The notes under the pieces are model-generated. The model saw nothing but the letters and a program-made list of their open reading frames with translations, was not told the origin of the DNA and did no database searches. Both the position numbers and the translations under genes were made by a program. From contig NZ_MUXU01000039.1 in assembly GCF_002014985.1 (NCBI RefSeq), positions 83,424 to 147,423 on the forward strand: 64,000 nt of DNA, given 5' to 3'. Position 1 is the first letter of the stretch; each line of letters opens with the position of its first letter. Source of the stretch: Moraxella caviae (lineage in GTDB: Bacteria; Pseudomonadota; Gammaproteobacteria; Pseudomonadales; Moraxellaceae). Shown here one piece after another: positions 28,229-38,809 of this stretch.

Positions 28229-31200
28229 TTAGCGCAAAAGATGGCGCTTGCCACTGATTGAAGGACTGATGTAGCCTTGCTCTTCCATCAAATCCACGAT
28301 ACGCGCCGCGCGGTTGTAGCCAATGCTAAAGCGGCGTTGCAGCGCAGAAATAGAAATTTTATCCGTTTCTGTAAAAAACTGATACGCCTGCGGAATCATC
28401 TCTTCATCGCTGGCGGCTGTGGTGCTGGTATTGCCGCTGCCTTCGCCTTCAAAGGTGTAGCTTTCAGACAAATCAATATAATCAGGCACACCACGCTCAC
28501 GCCATGCATCCGCCACACGGTTCACTTCTTGGTCGGTAACGTACGCACCGTGCGCACGCTCTGGGTTGAGCTTACCGGGGCCTAAGAACAGCATATCGCC
28601 ATGACCCAGCATATTCTCCGCACCGCCAGTGTCAATGGCGATTTTACTATCACGGCTGTCGTTCACTTTTAGTGCCACACGGCTTGGGACGTTTGATTTA
28701 ATCAAACCTGTTACCACATCTGCCACAGGACGCTGCGTTGCCAAAATCAGATGAATACCCACCGCACGCGCTTTTTGGGCAATGCGCACGATTTGCTCTT
28801 CGGCTGGCTTGCCAATTTGCATGATCATATCGGCAAATTCATCAGCCACCACGACAATTTTTGGCAATGGTTTTAAACGTGGCACAATGTCGCTCACCGA
28901 ATCATCTGGGCTATGCAATGGGTCTAAAATCGGACGACCGTCAGCGATGGCTTGGCTCACGATTTCGTTGTAGTCTTTTAGCTGGCGCACACGGAACATA
29001 CTGAGCAGCTTATAACGACGCTCCATCTCGGTAACACACCACGTCAAAGCGGCAGTCGCTTCGCTCATGTCGGTAATCACAGGCGTAAGCAGGTGCGGAA
29101 TTTCGCTGTACACCATCAGCTCCACTTGCTTAGGGTCAATAAACAGCAAGCGCAGCTCATCAGGCGTGTATTTTAGCAGCATGGACATGATAAGTGAGTT
29201 CACCAGCACCGACTTACCAGAACCTGTCGTACCAGCAACGAGCATATGCGGCGCTTTGGCAAGGTCAGCGATGATCGGCTTGCCAGACGTATCCACGCCA
29301 ATCGCCATGCTGATGCCTGCATTGGGGTCTTTATAATCGCTGGTTTCTAGTAGCTCAATCAATTTCACCGTTTGACGCTTACGGTTTGGCACTTCAATGC
29401 CGATATACGGCTTACCGGGAATAGAATCCAGCACACGCAAAGACTCCATCGCCAGCGAGCGCGCCAAATCTCTTTCAATGCGCATGACGCTATCCACACG
29501 CACACCCGGAGCAAGATCCACCTCAAAACTCGTTACCACAGGGCCGACGCTTGCGCTCACCACGCTGCCTTGAATGCGAAATTCCTGCAATTTAATCTCA
29601 AGCAATTCCGACAACTGCGCAAGCTCATCTTGGGTATAAACCACCTGCTTATTTTGCGCAGGGTCAAGCAAACTCAGCTCTGGCACAGGCGTTAGGCTCA
29701 TGCGGTATTCTAGCGTGTTAAAGGCGTGCGATTTTGCATTTTGTTTTGCGCCCAAAAGCTCTTCAATCGTCTGCACATTGGCTCGTGGCGCTGGCCGTGC
29801 TGGCGTGTTTTGCGCTGGTGTGTCGCTTGTTAATTGTGCGCTTTGGCTTGGCGCAACTTGGCTTGGCACGGCTTGGTTTTGCACGGCTGGATTTGGTACA
29901 TTTGCCACGCTCGGCGCAGCTGGTGTGATGTCGTTCATGTCATCAGCATTATCCGCCAAGTCAGGCTCACTTGCCACATCGCTTACGGTGTCGTTTGCTG
30001 TATTATTCGCAGTTTCGCTCGCCCATGCGTCGTCAGCAGGCGTTTGTAAATGCGCAAAATCCACGCCAGCAAAGGCTTCTTCGTGTAGGCTTGTTTGGCT
30101 TTTGGTTTGGGCAGCTTGCGTATTGATTTCGGCTGGGCTTGGGGCATAGCTTAGCGTTTGGCTTGCCGTTTGATTTGCCACTTGCCAATCATCTTGCTGT
30201 GCGCCCTGCTCAGCATTTGTCAGTTGAGCAGTTGGCTGTGGCGTGCTTACTTGTGACGCATTTGGCTGAGAAATACTTGACTGGGAAACGCTTGACTGGG
30301 AAATACTTGGCTGATGAGTAGTGTCCGCCACATTCATTGCTGCTGCGGCAATGTGCGCAAAACGCTCACTTGCTGATTGATTTGGCTGCGTGGCATTGAC
30401 TGGCGTATTATCCGTTGTCAAATTTGGCTCATCGGCTGCGCTTACACCGTCAAAGTCATCGCCAAAATCATCGCCAACGTCATCAAAACCAGCTTGGCTG
30501 TCGTCCACATACTCGTCCGCTTGCACATCTTGCGCCACTTCATATTCAGGCGAAACGTGCGGCTCGTGCAGTGGCACGGCGGCTTGCTCAGCTTGGCGTG
30601 CTTCTTCGTCCGCTTCCGCTTGCTTTTGCGCCATCAAATCTTCACGCAGCCCAGAATGCGCCAAAAAGCTCGCCAATGCGCCATCGTGATTGTGCGCTTG
30701 GTATTCGGTGCGCTGTGGCGACACCACCGTCAGCTCTGCAGGCTCAAAATCGTCCGCCGCTGGCTCGTCCAGCGCTTCATTAAAATCAGCCTCATCGCTG
30801 CTTTTTTTCTTATCGCTGATCCATGCAATCACGCCTGCAAACACCGAACCCCAACGAATATCAAAGGTCAGCGTCGCCACAACCAAACTCATCAGCAGCA
30901 AAAACGCCGTCGTCAGCGGTGCGCCCATCACACCAAGCAGGCTCTTTTGTAGCTCCATGCCCGTAACGCCGCCCAGTGATTGCAATGGCGCGTCCATCAC
31001 CGAACCAATGTGCGCAAAAGTCGTGCTAATCAGCACCGACAAAAACGCATACGCCAACACCCGCAGCGCCCACGCCATCGGCGCACGCTTCCACCACAGG
31101 CGCGCCAGCTCATACGCCAGCACCACCACAAAAAACCACGCCCCCAAGCCAAAAAACGCACGCAACAAATCCGCGAACCACGCTCCCAAACGTCCGCCCA

Positions 31201-31381
31201 CATTGCTCACTGCCGTCTCATTGCCAACGTGCGACCACGCTGGGTCGGCAGGATTGTACGACAGCAGCGAAATGAACAAAAATCCCAGCAAAATCCCGCC
31301 ACACAGACTAAAAACCAGCTGTTTGATGATGGGCAATCTGCCAAGCAGTTGAGAAGTGGTGTCGTGGTGCAAAATTTTCAT
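28229..31381 (-). CDS. ftsK: DNA translocase FtsK
   Basis: Septal DNA pump that segregates chromosome termini and activates XerCD recombination. Length 1050 aa. Four membrane helices occupy about 20-190. A long acidic, Gln/Ser/Ala-rich linker follows (about 195-560), including a run of SQ-containing repeats (about 350-380). The RecA-like motor has Walker A AGTTGSGKSVLVN near 717-728 and Walker B LPKIVVVADEFADM. The winged-helix gamma domain at the C-terminus (ISALQRRFSIGYNRAARIVDLMEEQG) reads KOPS sites. Confidence 0.97.
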   Translation of the reverse strand: MKILHHDTTSQLLGRLPIIKQLVFSLCGGILLGFLFISLLSYNPADPAWSHVGNETAVSNVGGRLGAWFADLLRAFFGLGAWFFVVVLAYELARLWWKRAPMAWALRVLAYAFLSVLISTTFAHIGSVMDAPLQSLGGVTGMELQKSLLGVMGAPLTTAFLLLMSLVVATLTFDIRWGSVFAGVIAWISDKKKSSDEADFNEALDEPAADDFEPAELTVVSPQRTEYQAHNHDGALASFLAHSGLREDLMAQKQAEADEEARQAEQAAVPLHEPHVSPEYEVAQDVQADEYVDDSQAGFDDVGDDFGDDFDGVSAADEPNLTTDNTPVNATQPNQSASERFAHIAAAAMNVADTTHQPSISQSSVSQSSISQPNASQVSTPQPTAQLTNAEQGAQQDDWQVANQTASQTLSYAPSPAEINTQAAQTKSQTSLHEEAFAGVDFAHLQTPADDAWASETANNTANDTVSDVASEPDLADNADDMNDITPAAPSVANVPNPAVQNQAVPSQVAPSQSAQLTSDTPAQNTPARPAPRANVQTIEELLGAKQNAKSHAFNTLEYRMSLTPVPELSLLDPAQNKQVVYTQDELAQLSELLEIKLQEFRIQGSVVSASVGPVVTSFEVDLAPGVRVDSVMRIERDLARSLAMESLRVLDSIPGKPYIGIEVPNRKRQTVKLIELLETSDYKDPNAGISMAIGVDTSGKPIIADLAKAPHMLVAGTTGSGKSVLVNSLIMSMLLKYTPDELRLLFIDPKQVELMVYSEIPHLLTPVITDMSEATAALTWCVTEMERRYKLLSMFRVRQLKDYNEIVSQAIADGRPILDPLHSPDDSVSDIVPRLKPLPKIVVVADEFADMIMQIGKPAEEQIVRIAQKARAVGIHLILATQRPVADVVTGLIKSNVPSRVALKVNDSRDSKIAIDTGGAENMLGHGDMLFLGPGKLNPERAHGAYVTDQEVNRVADAWRERGVPDYIDLSESYTFEGEGSGNTSTTAASDEEMIPQAYQFFTETDKISISALQRRFSIGYNRAARIVDLMEEQGYISPSISGKRHLLR

Positions 31382-33111
<1,730 letters not shown>

Positions 33112-33121
33112 TACGCCTTTT

Positions 33122-34021
33122 ATGACAAAACCCACCAGCGCAAGCCCTTTGGATTTGGCTGATTTGCACCTGCTTGCCGAGCGCTCCGTCTATGACTTTT
33201 TTACCCTAAAAGACATGGCGGACACGCACGGTTTTATCGGTGCTGGAGCGGATTTGACCACGCCCACCTTGCTAAACGCCTACCGCAACGGGGTGTTTCC
33301 TTGGTTTAACGCTGGCGATCCGATTTGCTGGTGGTATCCAAAGTCGCGCTGCGTGATTGCGCCTGACGCTTTCACGCCTGCCAAGTCGCTCGTGCGCACC
33401 GCCAAAAAGAGCGCATGGACGCTCACCACCAACCAAGCCTTCTGCCAAGTCATGCACGCCTGCGCAGGCGCTCGTAAAGCCACTGATGGTACACTGTGCG
33501 CAGACACTTGGATCAGCGATGAGATGATTGACGCTTACACCGCCTTGCATGAGCTTGGCGTGGCAAAAAGCGTGGAAATCTGGGAAAATGATGCACTCGT
33601 GGGCGGATTGTACGGCGTGCAAATCGGTGCGCTGTTTTGTGGTGAAAGTATGTTTCACGCACGCTCAAACGCTTCAAAAATCGCCTTTTGGGGCTTAAGC
33701 TGTCTTGCGCAGCGTGCAGGCATTGGCTTGATAGATTGCCAGCTGGAAAATCCGCATTTAATGAGCCTTGGCGCAACCATCATACCGCACGCACAGTTCG
33801 CCAAACATGCAGAAAAACTGGTGCGCACGCCTGCCAAAGGCTTGGACAGCCGACTTTTATTGGACAGCCTTTTAAAAGACGCAACGCCATCAGTGGATTT
33901 GACGGCAAATCGTACGGATAATGAGTTAGAAAATGACTTGGAAAACAGTTTGGGCAATGGTTTGGAAAACAGCTTAACAACCACCTCAGTGGCGGTGGCG
34001 GATTTGCTGCAATTTCTTTAA
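33122..34021 (+). CDS. aat: Leucyl/phenylalanyl-tRNA--protein transferase
   Basis: Adds Leu or Phe to the N-terminus of proteins with basic N-terminal residues, feeding the N-degron pathway to ClpAP. The 299-aa frame starts at ATG 33122 just after trxB; a longer same-frame ORF back to 32963 overlaps trxB and is rejected. Conserved blocks: AYRNGVFPWFNAGDPICWWYPKSR, TWISDEMIDAYTALHELGVAKSVEIWE, GGLYGVQIGALFCGESMFH. The last about 50 residues are an extra low-complexity tail (NDLENSLGNGLENSL). Confidence 0.95.
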   Translation: MTKPTSASPLDLADLHLLAERSVYDFFTLKDMADTHGFIGAGADLTTPTLLNAYRNGVFPWFNAGDPICWWYPKSRCVIAPDAFTPAKSLVRTAKKSAWTLTTNQAFCQVMHACAGARKATDGTLCADTWISDEMIDAYTALHELGVAKSVEIWENDALVGGLYGVQIGALFCGESMFHARSNASKIAFWGLSCLAQRAGIGLIDCQLENPHLMSLGATIIPHAQFAKHAEKLVRTPAKGLDSRLLLDSLLKDATPSVDLTANRTDNELENDLENSLGNGLENSLTTTSVAVADLLQFL

Positions 34022-34074
34022 ATTGCCAAATTTTAAACGCCCAACTTTTCGCTTCGTTTCAGTTCTTGACCAAC

Positions 34075-35313
34075 CTACCAACGCATACCAATACTTTGGG
34101 CGCACGCATAGCCGCTTGCCCACGCCCACGCAAAATTAAATCCACCCAGCCAGCCTGTTACGTCCAGCACTTCGCCAATAAAAAACAGATTGGGCTGCAG
34201 CTTGCTTTCCATCGTCTTGCCAGACACATCATCGCTCGCCACGCCGCCGCGCGTTACTTCCGCCACACGGTAGCCTTCGGTGCCAGCAGGCTTGATTTGC
34301 CATGCGTGAAGCGTTTCGGCAAGGCTGACAAGCGTCTCGTCTTTGATGTTGGCAAGCTCGGTGTCTTTGTGCGCTTGCCAAAAATGCGCTTCAAAAGCGG
34401 TGAGTAATTTTTTGGGGAAAAAGTCCGCCAGTACTGTGCGCAGACGCTGTTTTGGCGTGCGTTTTTTGGCGGTGAGCAGCAGCGTTTTTACGTCCGCCGC
34501 TGGCAAAAGATTGATGGTAATGCTCTCGCCTGCTTGCCAATAATTTGACAACTGCAACATCGCAGGCCCTGACAAACCGCGGTGCGTGAACAGCATGGGC
34601 AAAGCAAAGCTGGCGCGCGCATTTTTTGCCACCACATCAAGGCTGATTCCCGCCAAAGACTTAATCATCTCGCCTGTGTCATCGGTGAAAGTAAAAGGCA
34701 CCAATGACGCAGTAGTCGGCACAATGCGATGTCCAAACTGCTGCGCCACTTGATAGCCAAAACCGCTCGCCCCAAGCGTGGGAATGGATAAGCCGCCTGT
34801 CGCCACCACCAAAAATTGGCAAGTGAGCGAATGCGCCTTGCCGTCTTTGGGCTGCACGTCCAACGTGAAATTTGGCATGGTGTTATTATCAGTATTGGCA
34901 GCGTGAATGGCTGTGATGCTGGTATTTAGACGAATACTTACGCCAGCGTCTTGGCATTCTGTCAATAAAAGATTTAAAATATCTTTAGATGAATTATCAC
35001 AAAACAGCTCGCCACGCCCTTTTTCGTGGTACGCCACGCCATGTTTTTGCACTAAAGCGATGAAATCTTCGCTGGTGTAGCGCGACAATGCCGACTTCAC
35101 AAAATGCGGATTTTCTCCAACAAAATTGGCGCTGCCGACATTCGTATTGATGAAATTGCAGCGTCCACCGCCAGACATCAAAATTTTTTTGCCTGCTTTA
35201 TTGGCGTGATCCAGCACCAAGACGCTTTTACCAAACAATGCCGTCTGAAAGGCACAAAACAGCCCAGACGCACCTGCGCCAATGATGATGGTGTCAAAAT
35301 GCTGGGCGCTCAT
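34075..35313 (-). CDS. HI0933-family (YhiN-type) FAD-dependent oxidoreductase
   Basis: Flavoprotein of 412 aa. It has an N-terminal FAD-binding motif IIIGAGASGLFCAFQTALFGKSV, the family signature KKILMSGGGRCNFIN, VATGGLSIPTLGASGFGYQVAQQFGH, and a C-terminal FAD motif TGWLGGFNFAWAWASGYACAQSIG. The reaction of this family is not established in most species. The start codon overlaps the stop of a 59-aa Cys-rich gene (ATGA), so the two are translationally coupled. Confidence 0.92.
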   Translation of the reverse strand: MSAQHFDTIIIGAGASGLFCAFQTALFGKSVLVLDHANKAGKKILMSGGGRCNFINTNVGSANFVGENPHFVKSALSRYTSEDFIALVQKHGVAYHEKGRGELFCDNSSKDILNLLLTECQDAGVSIRLNTSITAIHAANTDNNTMPNFTLDVQPKDGKAHSLTCQFLVVATGGLSIPTLGASGFGYQVAQQFGHRIVPTTASLVPFTFTDDTGEMIKSLAGISLDVVAKNARASFALPMLFTHRGLSGPAMLQLSNYWQAGESITINLLPAADVKTLLLTAKKRTPKQRLRTVLADFFPKKLLTAFEAHFWQAHKDTELANIKDETLVSLAETLHAWQIKPAGTEGYRVAEVTRGGVASDDVSGKTMESKLQPNLFFIGEVLDVTGWLGGFNFAWAWASGYACAQSIGMRW

Positions 35314-35489
35314 GGCGTGTTTTGCTCGGCAAGTTTTTTAAGCAGCTCGCCATATTTGGCATCGTACTGCGCTTTTTGCTCACGGTAAATTTCAAACACG
35401 CAAAACTCACCGCAGCCACTGTCGCAGCATTCGTAGCTTTCTGGTGGCTCTGGCGGTGGCGGAATGTCGATGGGGTTTTGGTCTGTCAT
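35310..35489 (-). CDS. Small oxidoreductase-like domain protein, 59 aa
   Basis: Begins MTDQNPIDIPPPPEPPESYE and continues CCDSGCGEFCVFEIYREQKAQ, ending LLKKLAEQNTP. The pattern PxEPxxSxxCCxSGCxxFCVxExY matches the short oxidoreductase-like N-terminal family (as in OXLD1-type proteins): a Pro-rich lead followed by four clustered cysteines. It may bind a metal or an iron-sulfur cluster, which is inference. Its TGA overlaps the ATG of the HI0933-type flavoprotein gene, suggesting a functional pair such as an electron partner. Confidence 0.8.
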   Translation of the reverse strand: MTDQNPIDIPPPPEPPESYECCDSGCGEFCVFEIYREQKAQYDAKYGELLKKLAEQNTP

Positions 35490-35615
35490 GCGCTTAATTT
35501 GTCAATGATGAAATAAACGCTATTGTACGCCATTTGTACAAATTTCGCCAGTTTTACCCAGTTTTGCGCTGTGTCAGGCGAAAGTGTCAAGACTGTGCTT
35601 TTTTGTAGTTGCCAC

Positions 35616-35643
35616 TTGCTATTATGCGCCAATGACTTATAAT
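35616..35643 (+). promoter_or_regulatory. Promoter of the M48 peptidase gene
   Basis: TTGCTA (35616-35621), 16-bp spacer, TATAAT (35638-35643). It lies about 120 bases upstream of the start codon. Confidence 0.5.
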
Positions 35644-35763
35644 GATTGGGGTTTATCGTAAAAACAAGCGTGCATGAATGTGGTGTCGCCACTTTTTGAT
35701 TTACAAATCAACCTAAATCAGCAAACCTTAACCCACAAGCACGCATTTAAAAAGGATTATTTT

Positions 35764-36573
35764 ATGTCAAAATTTCGCAGCACCCTACTGACCGCCGCAC
35801 TTGCTGGCACTGTCGCTTTGACTGGCTGTGCCAGCACAACCACAGGCGGCGTGGTGGGCGCCGACCGCAAACAGCTGCTTTTGCTGTCCAGTGATCAAAT
35901 CATGCAGATATCTAGCGAAACCTATCAAAAAACCATCAAGCAAGCACGCTCTGAAGGCAAACTGGATACAAATGCCGCAATGGTTGCTCGCCTAAAACGC
36001 ATCGCCAACCGCCTAATTCCGCACACCGCCGTGTATCGTGCGGACGCACCAAGCTGGGATTGGAAAATCCACGCCATCAAAGACGACACCATCAATGCCT
36101 ACGTCATGCCGGGCGGCAAAATCGTTTTTTATCATGGTATCATTGAAAAGCTGAATCTGACCGATGATGAAATCGCTGCCATCATGGGGCATGAGATGGC
36201 GCACGCCCTGCGTGAGCACAGCCGTGAAAAAGCATCTCGCCAAATGGTTACAGGCAACGTACTGAATATAGCGGTATCGGCATTCGGTTTGTCATCAGGG
36301 CAAGCGCAACTGGCAGGCTTGGCTGGCGCACTTGGTTTGACTTTGCCAAATTCTCGCACCGCCGAAGCTGAAGCGGATAAAATCGGACTTGAACTGATGG
36401 CGCGCGCTGGCTACAACCCACAAGCTGCCGTAACGCTGTGGGAGAAAATGCAACGCTCTAAAACTGGCAATACACCACAATTTTTAAGCACGCACCCAAG
36501 CTCGCAAAACCGCATTAACGCCCTGCAGCAGCTTGTGCCAACGGTCTTGCCGTTGTATAACGCCACACGCTGA
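35764..36573 (+). CDS. M48 family zinc metallopeptidase lipoprotein
   Basis: Predicted envelope lipoprotein (269 aa) with signal MSKFRSTLLTAALAGTVALTGC, lipobox LTGC and mature Cys22. The peptidase has the zinc motif HEMAH (His143, His147; catalytic Glu144) and a downstream EAEADKIGLELMARAGY that supplies the third ligand. E. coli relatives (LoiP, BepA) act on outer-membrane protein quality control. The start ATG 35764 has AAGGAT; an upstream in-frame ATG (35674) would destroy the signal peptide. Confidence 0.92.
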   Translation: MSKFRSTLLTAALAGTVALTGCASTTTGGVVGADRKQLLLLSSDQIMQISSETYQKTIKQARSEGKLDTNAAMVARLKRIANRLIPHTAVYRADAPSWDWKIHAIKDDTINAYVMPGGKIVFYHGIIEKLNLTDDEIAAIMGHEMAHALREHSREKASRQMVTGNVLNIAVSAFGLSSGQAQLAGLAGALGLTLPNSRTAEAEADKIGLELMARAGYNPQAAVTLWEKMQRSKTGNTPQFLSTHPSSQNRINALQQLVPTVLPLYNATR

Positions 36574-36684
36574 TTGCTGGGCTGACCGATTAAATCACAA
36601 CTCAAAACTGGCTGGCTGGCGGTGATTGCCGTCAATCAGTCAGCCATTAAACCTACCAAAAACTCAAAATCAAAACGCCAAACT

Positions 36685-37011
36685 ATGACACAGCCAACCC
36701 AAACCGCCCTAACCCACGCCCTAAACGCACTAAACCCAACCCATCTGACGCTAGACAACGAAAGCCATATGCACGCAGGCTATTTTGACGGCAAAGAAAG
36801 TCATTTTAAACTGGTGATTGTCAGCGCAGAATTTGCAGGAAAGCGTTTGGCGGCACGTCATCAGGCTGTTTATGCGCTCGCCAATCCGTTTTTGATGGCG
36901 AATGGCGGTACGGTACATGCCTTGGCGATTCACGCCTATACGCCAGACGAATGGCAGACGCTCGCCCAAGCACCAAACAGCCCAAATTGCGCAGGGCAGA
37001 ATAAGGGTTAA
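36685..37011 (+). CDS. BolA family protein
   Basis: 108 aa. The BolA fold is clear: LTHALNALNPTHLTLDNESHMHAG, then ESHFKLVIVSAEFAGKRLAARHQAVYALANPFL and VHALAIHAYTPDEW. BolA proteins bind [2Fe-2S] clusters with monothiol glutaredoxins. The conserved His in SHMHAG and the HALAIHAYTP region fit. The start at 36685 is the family N-terminus; an ORF extension to 36622 is not supported. The gene stands between the M48 peptidase and the alkA remnant. Confidence 0.92.
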   Translation: MTQPTQTALTHALNALNPTHLTLDNESHMHAGYFDGKESHFKLVIVSAEFAGKRLAARHQAVYALANPFLMANGGTVHALAIHAYTPDEWQTLAQAPNSPNCAGQNKG

Positions 37012-37156
37012 ATCGCCTGCTTTAAAACTTTTGTCAAATCTTTGTGGTGGATTTACAGTAAACCTACGCCAAATTCATGGTAAGATTTTGTCATCGCTGA
37101 TGATTTGGTAAGGCTTCGTGGCAATTATCCATGATTTGACAAGTATCGCATAAAAT

Positions 37157-37786
37157 TTAGGGCAAGTCTTTTAATAAAGGCGCAGGCGTTGCCAAAAGAT
37201 TTCGCCGCGCTGCCGCAAACAAAAACATCACCGCCACCGAACAATAAGGCGACCACTTTTGAGCGCGCTTTTTGATGACGGCAGGCGTAGCGTTTGGCGT
37301 ACGATACAGCCATTTATAAGCATTTTGCACAATGACATCTTCAAAAGGCAGCACATTTGGGCGGTGAATTTTGTACAGATACATCTTTGCCGTCCAGCCG
37401 CCAATACCACGAAAAGCGGTCAAGCGCGCCACGATTTCATCATCTCTCAGCGTACGCAATTCGCCAAAATCCAGCTTACCATTCACCACCGCCAGCGAAA
37501 GTGTGCGCAGACATTCAGCTTTTCTTTGCGAAATGCCCACTTGGCGCAGCTCCCTCACCGTCAGTCTGGCAAGGCGCTGAGCGCACAGCAAATCCGCCTT
37601 GCCATCAACTATGCGCTCATCATGAGCAAATTTATCCGCACACACCGCCAAAAGCCGAGTAATCAGCGTATCGCCAGCGGCAATGGACAGCATTTGCCCG
37701 ATGATTTGCGCCGCCACAAACGGAACATTTCTCGCTAGATATTGACCGCACTTTAACCACCAATGAGCAAGCCATCGCTCAGGCAT
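37157..37786 (-). CDS. DNA-3-methyladenine glycosylase II-like protein, 5' end replaced by an insertion
   Basis: HhH-GPD base-excision glycosylase of the AlkA group. The core is visible: FVAAQIIGQMLSIAAGDTLITRLLAV, then the helix-hairpin-helix and catalytic loop LTAFRGIGGWTAKMYLYK...LPFEDVIV with the likely catalytic Asp. The first about 15 codons (MPERWLAHWWLKCGQ) are antisense to sequence that, read on the plus strand, is plainly glutathione-transferase (IDRTLTTNEQAIAQAFR). The native N-terminus therefore seems to have been lost at a junction near 37738. Some activity may remain, but the gene is probably damaged. Confidence 0.75.
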   Translation of the reverse strand: MPERWLAHWWLKCGQYLARNVPFVAAQIIGQMLSIAAGDTLITRLLAVCADKFAHDERIVDGKADLLCAQRLARLTVRELRQVGISQRKAECLRTLSLAVVNGKLDFGELRTLRDDEIVARLTAFRGIGGWTAKMYLYKIHRPNVLPFEDVIVQNAYKWLYRTPNATPAVIKKRAQKWSPYCSVAVMFLFAAARRNLLATPAPLLKDLP

Positions 37787-38220
37787 TTCGTGTCATGCTT
37801 GAAGAACGCACCTATTGGGCTGGCGTGTATGCCCATTTTCTTGACCCAGCGGGCGAAGATTTTGTGCTAAATGAAATGTTTGGCGGTGTACCCGTTGAAG
37901 TGAAAACAGAGATTGTGAAAGCAATGCGTAAAAACGTCCGCCAAGAAATGATTGGGCATGGCATTGGGCGACATTCAAAAGCGCAAATTTACGCCTTTGC
38001 CCAAGCTGATGTAGAAGCGGTGTTGCAATTTATGGGCGATAAAGATTTCTTTTTCGGCAGCGAACCAACCACCATTGACGCAACCATCGCAGGATTATTT
38101 GCCAACTGGCTGGCTTGTGATTTTGATTGGGCGTTGAAAGATTTTATCAAAGCCCAACCGCAAATTGCTGAGTATATGAAACGCTTTGGGTGTGCGGTGT
38201 TTGGGCGTGAATTGCGATAA
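37735..38220 (+). pseudogene. 3' fragment of a glutathione S-transferase family gene
   Basis: In-frame sequence from about 37735 reads LDIDRTLTTNEQAIAQAFRV and then MLEERTYWAGVYAHFLDP, the C-terminal all-helical domain of a GST/metaxin-like protein (AFRVMLEERTYW is a family hallmark). It ends at FGCAVFGRELR. The whole thioredoxin-fold half with the glutathione site (about 80-90 residues) is missing. An ATG at 37795 could start a 141-aa product, but it would lack glutathione binding. The fragment abuts the truncated AlkA-like gene and carries an uptake sequence at 37745, marking the left end of an imported segment. Confidence 0.75.
37745..37753 (-). other. Haemophilus-type DNA uptake sequence
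   Basis: Minus strand reads AAAGTGCGGTCAATATCT: the 9-mer core AAGTGCGGT with the preceding A and most of the A/T-rich flank of the extended consensus. It lies within ten bases of the proposed recombination junction. Confidence 0.7.
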
Positions 38221-38251
38221 GCGGTGCAAATTTTTCAAAAAACCAACCGCT
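38220..38251. terminator. Pasteurellaceae-style hairpin between the GST fragment and the acetyltransferase gene
   Basis: AGCGGT (38220-38225) pairs with ACCGCT (38246-38251), with ATTTTT and AAAAAA facing each other inside. Its layout resembles the uptake-sequence terminators common in Pasteurellaceae, but the uptake cores are degenerate. Confidence 0.5.
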
Positions 38252-38256
38252 CGCAA

Positions 38257-38808
38257 CTACGCCTCAATCTCCTTAACCACCCTCGCAGGCACACCCGCTA
38301 CTACAGTGTTCGCAGGCACATCTTTGGTGACCACCGCACCTGCCGCCACCACGGAATTTTCGCCGATGGTAACACCGCCTACAATCGTGGCATTAGCCCC
38401 AATCCACGCATTTTTGCAGATCCGCACGGGCGCAAGGATAATCCCTCGGCGTGTGGCAGGATCGAGGGGGTGGTTGACGCTGGTAATCGTAACGTTGGGA
38501 GCGATGAGCACGTTATCTTCGATGATGATACCGCCCACATCACTAAAAGTCGCGCCGATATTGATGAAGACGTTTTTGCCGATACGCAAATGCCTGCCGA
38601 AATCGCAATAAAACGGCAGGTTGACGACAAGGCTTTCGTCAATTTCAGATTGAGTTAATTCGCCCAAAACTTGGCGGATTTCGACCGCACTTAGAGACTT
38701 AAACTTGAGTTTTGCCAACAGTGGCTGATTTTCAGCAACGATTTGATGAATGTCGGCAAATTCGGGGCTTTCTTTGGCAAGAAGTTGGTTGAGCGGGAAA
38801 TCGTGCAT
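38257..38808 (-). CDS. Sugar O-acetyltransferase, maltose/galactoside type (hexapeptide repeat)
   Basis: Left-handed beta-helix acetyltransferase (183 aa). The N-terminal Mac domain is followed by hexapeptide repeats: FINIGATFSDVGGIIIEDNVLIAPNVTITSVNHPLD, with the catalytic His in SVNHPLD, and then IGANATIVGGVTIGENSVVAAGAVVTKDVPANTVVAGVPARVV. Acetyl-CoA is the donor; the natural acceptor in this family (Maa, LacA) is often unknown. The gene starts 1 base after the stop of the cyclophilin-like gene. The minus-strand order hydrolase, cyclophilin-like, acetyltransferase looks like one operon. Confidence 0.9.
   Translation of the reverse strand: MHDFPLNQLLAKESPEFADIHQIVAENQPLLAKLKFKSLSAVEIRQVLGELTQSEIDESLVVNLPFYCDFGRHLRIGKNVFINIGATFSDVGGIIIEDNVLIAPNVTITSVNHPLDPATRRGIILAPVRICKNAWIGANATIVGGVTIGENSVVAAGAVVTKDVPANTVVAGVPARVVKEIEA
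38684..38692 (-). other. Haemophilus-type DNA uptake sequence
   Basis: Minus strand reads AAGTGCGGTCGAAAT: exact 9-mer core plus the purine and A/T flank. It is inside the acetyltransferase coding region. Confidence 0.7.
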
Positions 38809-38809
38809 T

